Below, in pieces: positions 20,567 to 20,906 of a stretch of 20,906 nucleotides of DNA. Under the pieces are notes generated by a model, which worked only from the letters and a program-made list of their open reading frames with translations, had not been told where the DNA came from and did no database searches. Source of the stretch: Mycogone perniciosa. Lineage: Eukaryota; Ascomycota; Sordariomycetes; Hypocreales; Hypocreaceae. The translations under genes and the position numbers were made by a program. Position 1 is the stretch's first letter, and each line of letters starts with the position of its first letter. The stretch covers positions 1-20,906 of the forward strand of contig JAOALB010000309.1 in the NCBI GenBank assembly GCA_025331125.1. The letters run 5' to 3'.

Positions 20567-20906
20567 GTCTTCTAATCTCTCTGGCCAACGACAAGGAGAT
20601 TCCGGTTGGGGTCAAAGGTCAAAACCATCACTATTTTCGGTTATTTGTTGGTATTTGTAGACCATTGATATATTGTAAATTTAGAAGATCCTGATTTAAA
20701 AAAATATGCAACTTGTTTCTTTACGCTCAACATTGTGGAACTTCTGTTTCCTGTGCAAGTGTCCTGTACAGCAGAGTTGAGACTATTTTCCCTCTAATTA
20801 AAGATTAAGGCACCTGGTTATTATCCTTAGCCGAGTTACTCCCCTATCTTGACGGTAATTATAGAGTAGAAGCTTGCATACTACTTTATCTCCATAAGTG
20901 CAAGGA
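20567..20906. other. Sequence upstream of the terpene synthase remnant
   Basis: Moderately AT-rich DNA. On the minus strand I looked for an aspartate-rich DDxx(D/E) exon and found none. Short open stretches next to 20567-20640 (for example PERLEDFPLLCR) could be decayed synthase sequence, but this is unproven. The window ends here. Confidence 0.45.

Noticed and set aside
1..20906. tRNA, rRNA, CRISPR array or bacterial-type operon features
   Set aside because: None seen; gene structure with many short introns is fungal.

Overview
The window looks like a piece of a filamentous ascomycete genome (Pezizomycotina, possibly Eurotiales; this is inference). Genes are split by many 44-80 bp introns with GT-AG borders and CTAAC/CTAAT-like branch sites. 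P450, transporter and membrane-protein genes sit in accessory-type DNA next to a long AT-only tract, an LTR, a MITE-like element and gene relics. The content is that of a secondary-metabolite locus of probable terpenoid type.

Layout, left to right. 1-1563 is extremely AT-rich and non-coding. 1564-1941 is an LTR-like element whose right edge abuts a decayed 3' end of an MFS transporter gene (1942-2344). 2434-4013 (minus) is an intact CYP52-like cytochrome P450. 4014-5795 is intergenic, with a 63-bp tandem repeat and a possible transposase relic. 5796-6769 (minus) is an RTA1-like seven-helix protein. 7360-8342 and 10742-11784 (plus) are two paralogous multi-pass membrane proteins with an R-x-D...H-H signature resembling the TLC (TRAM/LAG1/CLN8) fold. 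12050-14071 (plus) is an intact 14-helix-type MFS transporter. 14435-14893 holds a P450 C-terminal relic, an unidentified reading-frame remnant and a MITE-like inverted-repeat element. 15057-16906 and 17700-19481 (plus) are two further complete P450 genes, the second CYP7/CYP8-like. 19717-20566 (minus) is the C-terminal half of a class I terpene synthase carrying a stop codon and a frame break.

The most informative patterns are these. (1) A class I terpene synthase remnant, recognised by its NSE/DTE metal motif and C-terminal RY pair, suggests what the P450s and transporter once served or still serve. (2) An MFS/P450 convergent pair is present twice with reciprocal decay: on the left the P450 survives and the MFS is a relic, on the right the MFS survives and the P450 is a relic. 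(3) The tandem TLC-like paralogs share intron position and phase and have no obvious assigned role. (4) One P450 intron has a GC donor. Most apparent frameshifts in the P450 and MFS genes resolve into normal introns, and I reconstructed reading frames that run through to a stop for seven genes. No core synthase that is clearly functional lies in the window, so the biosynthetic core is either dead here or outside the window.
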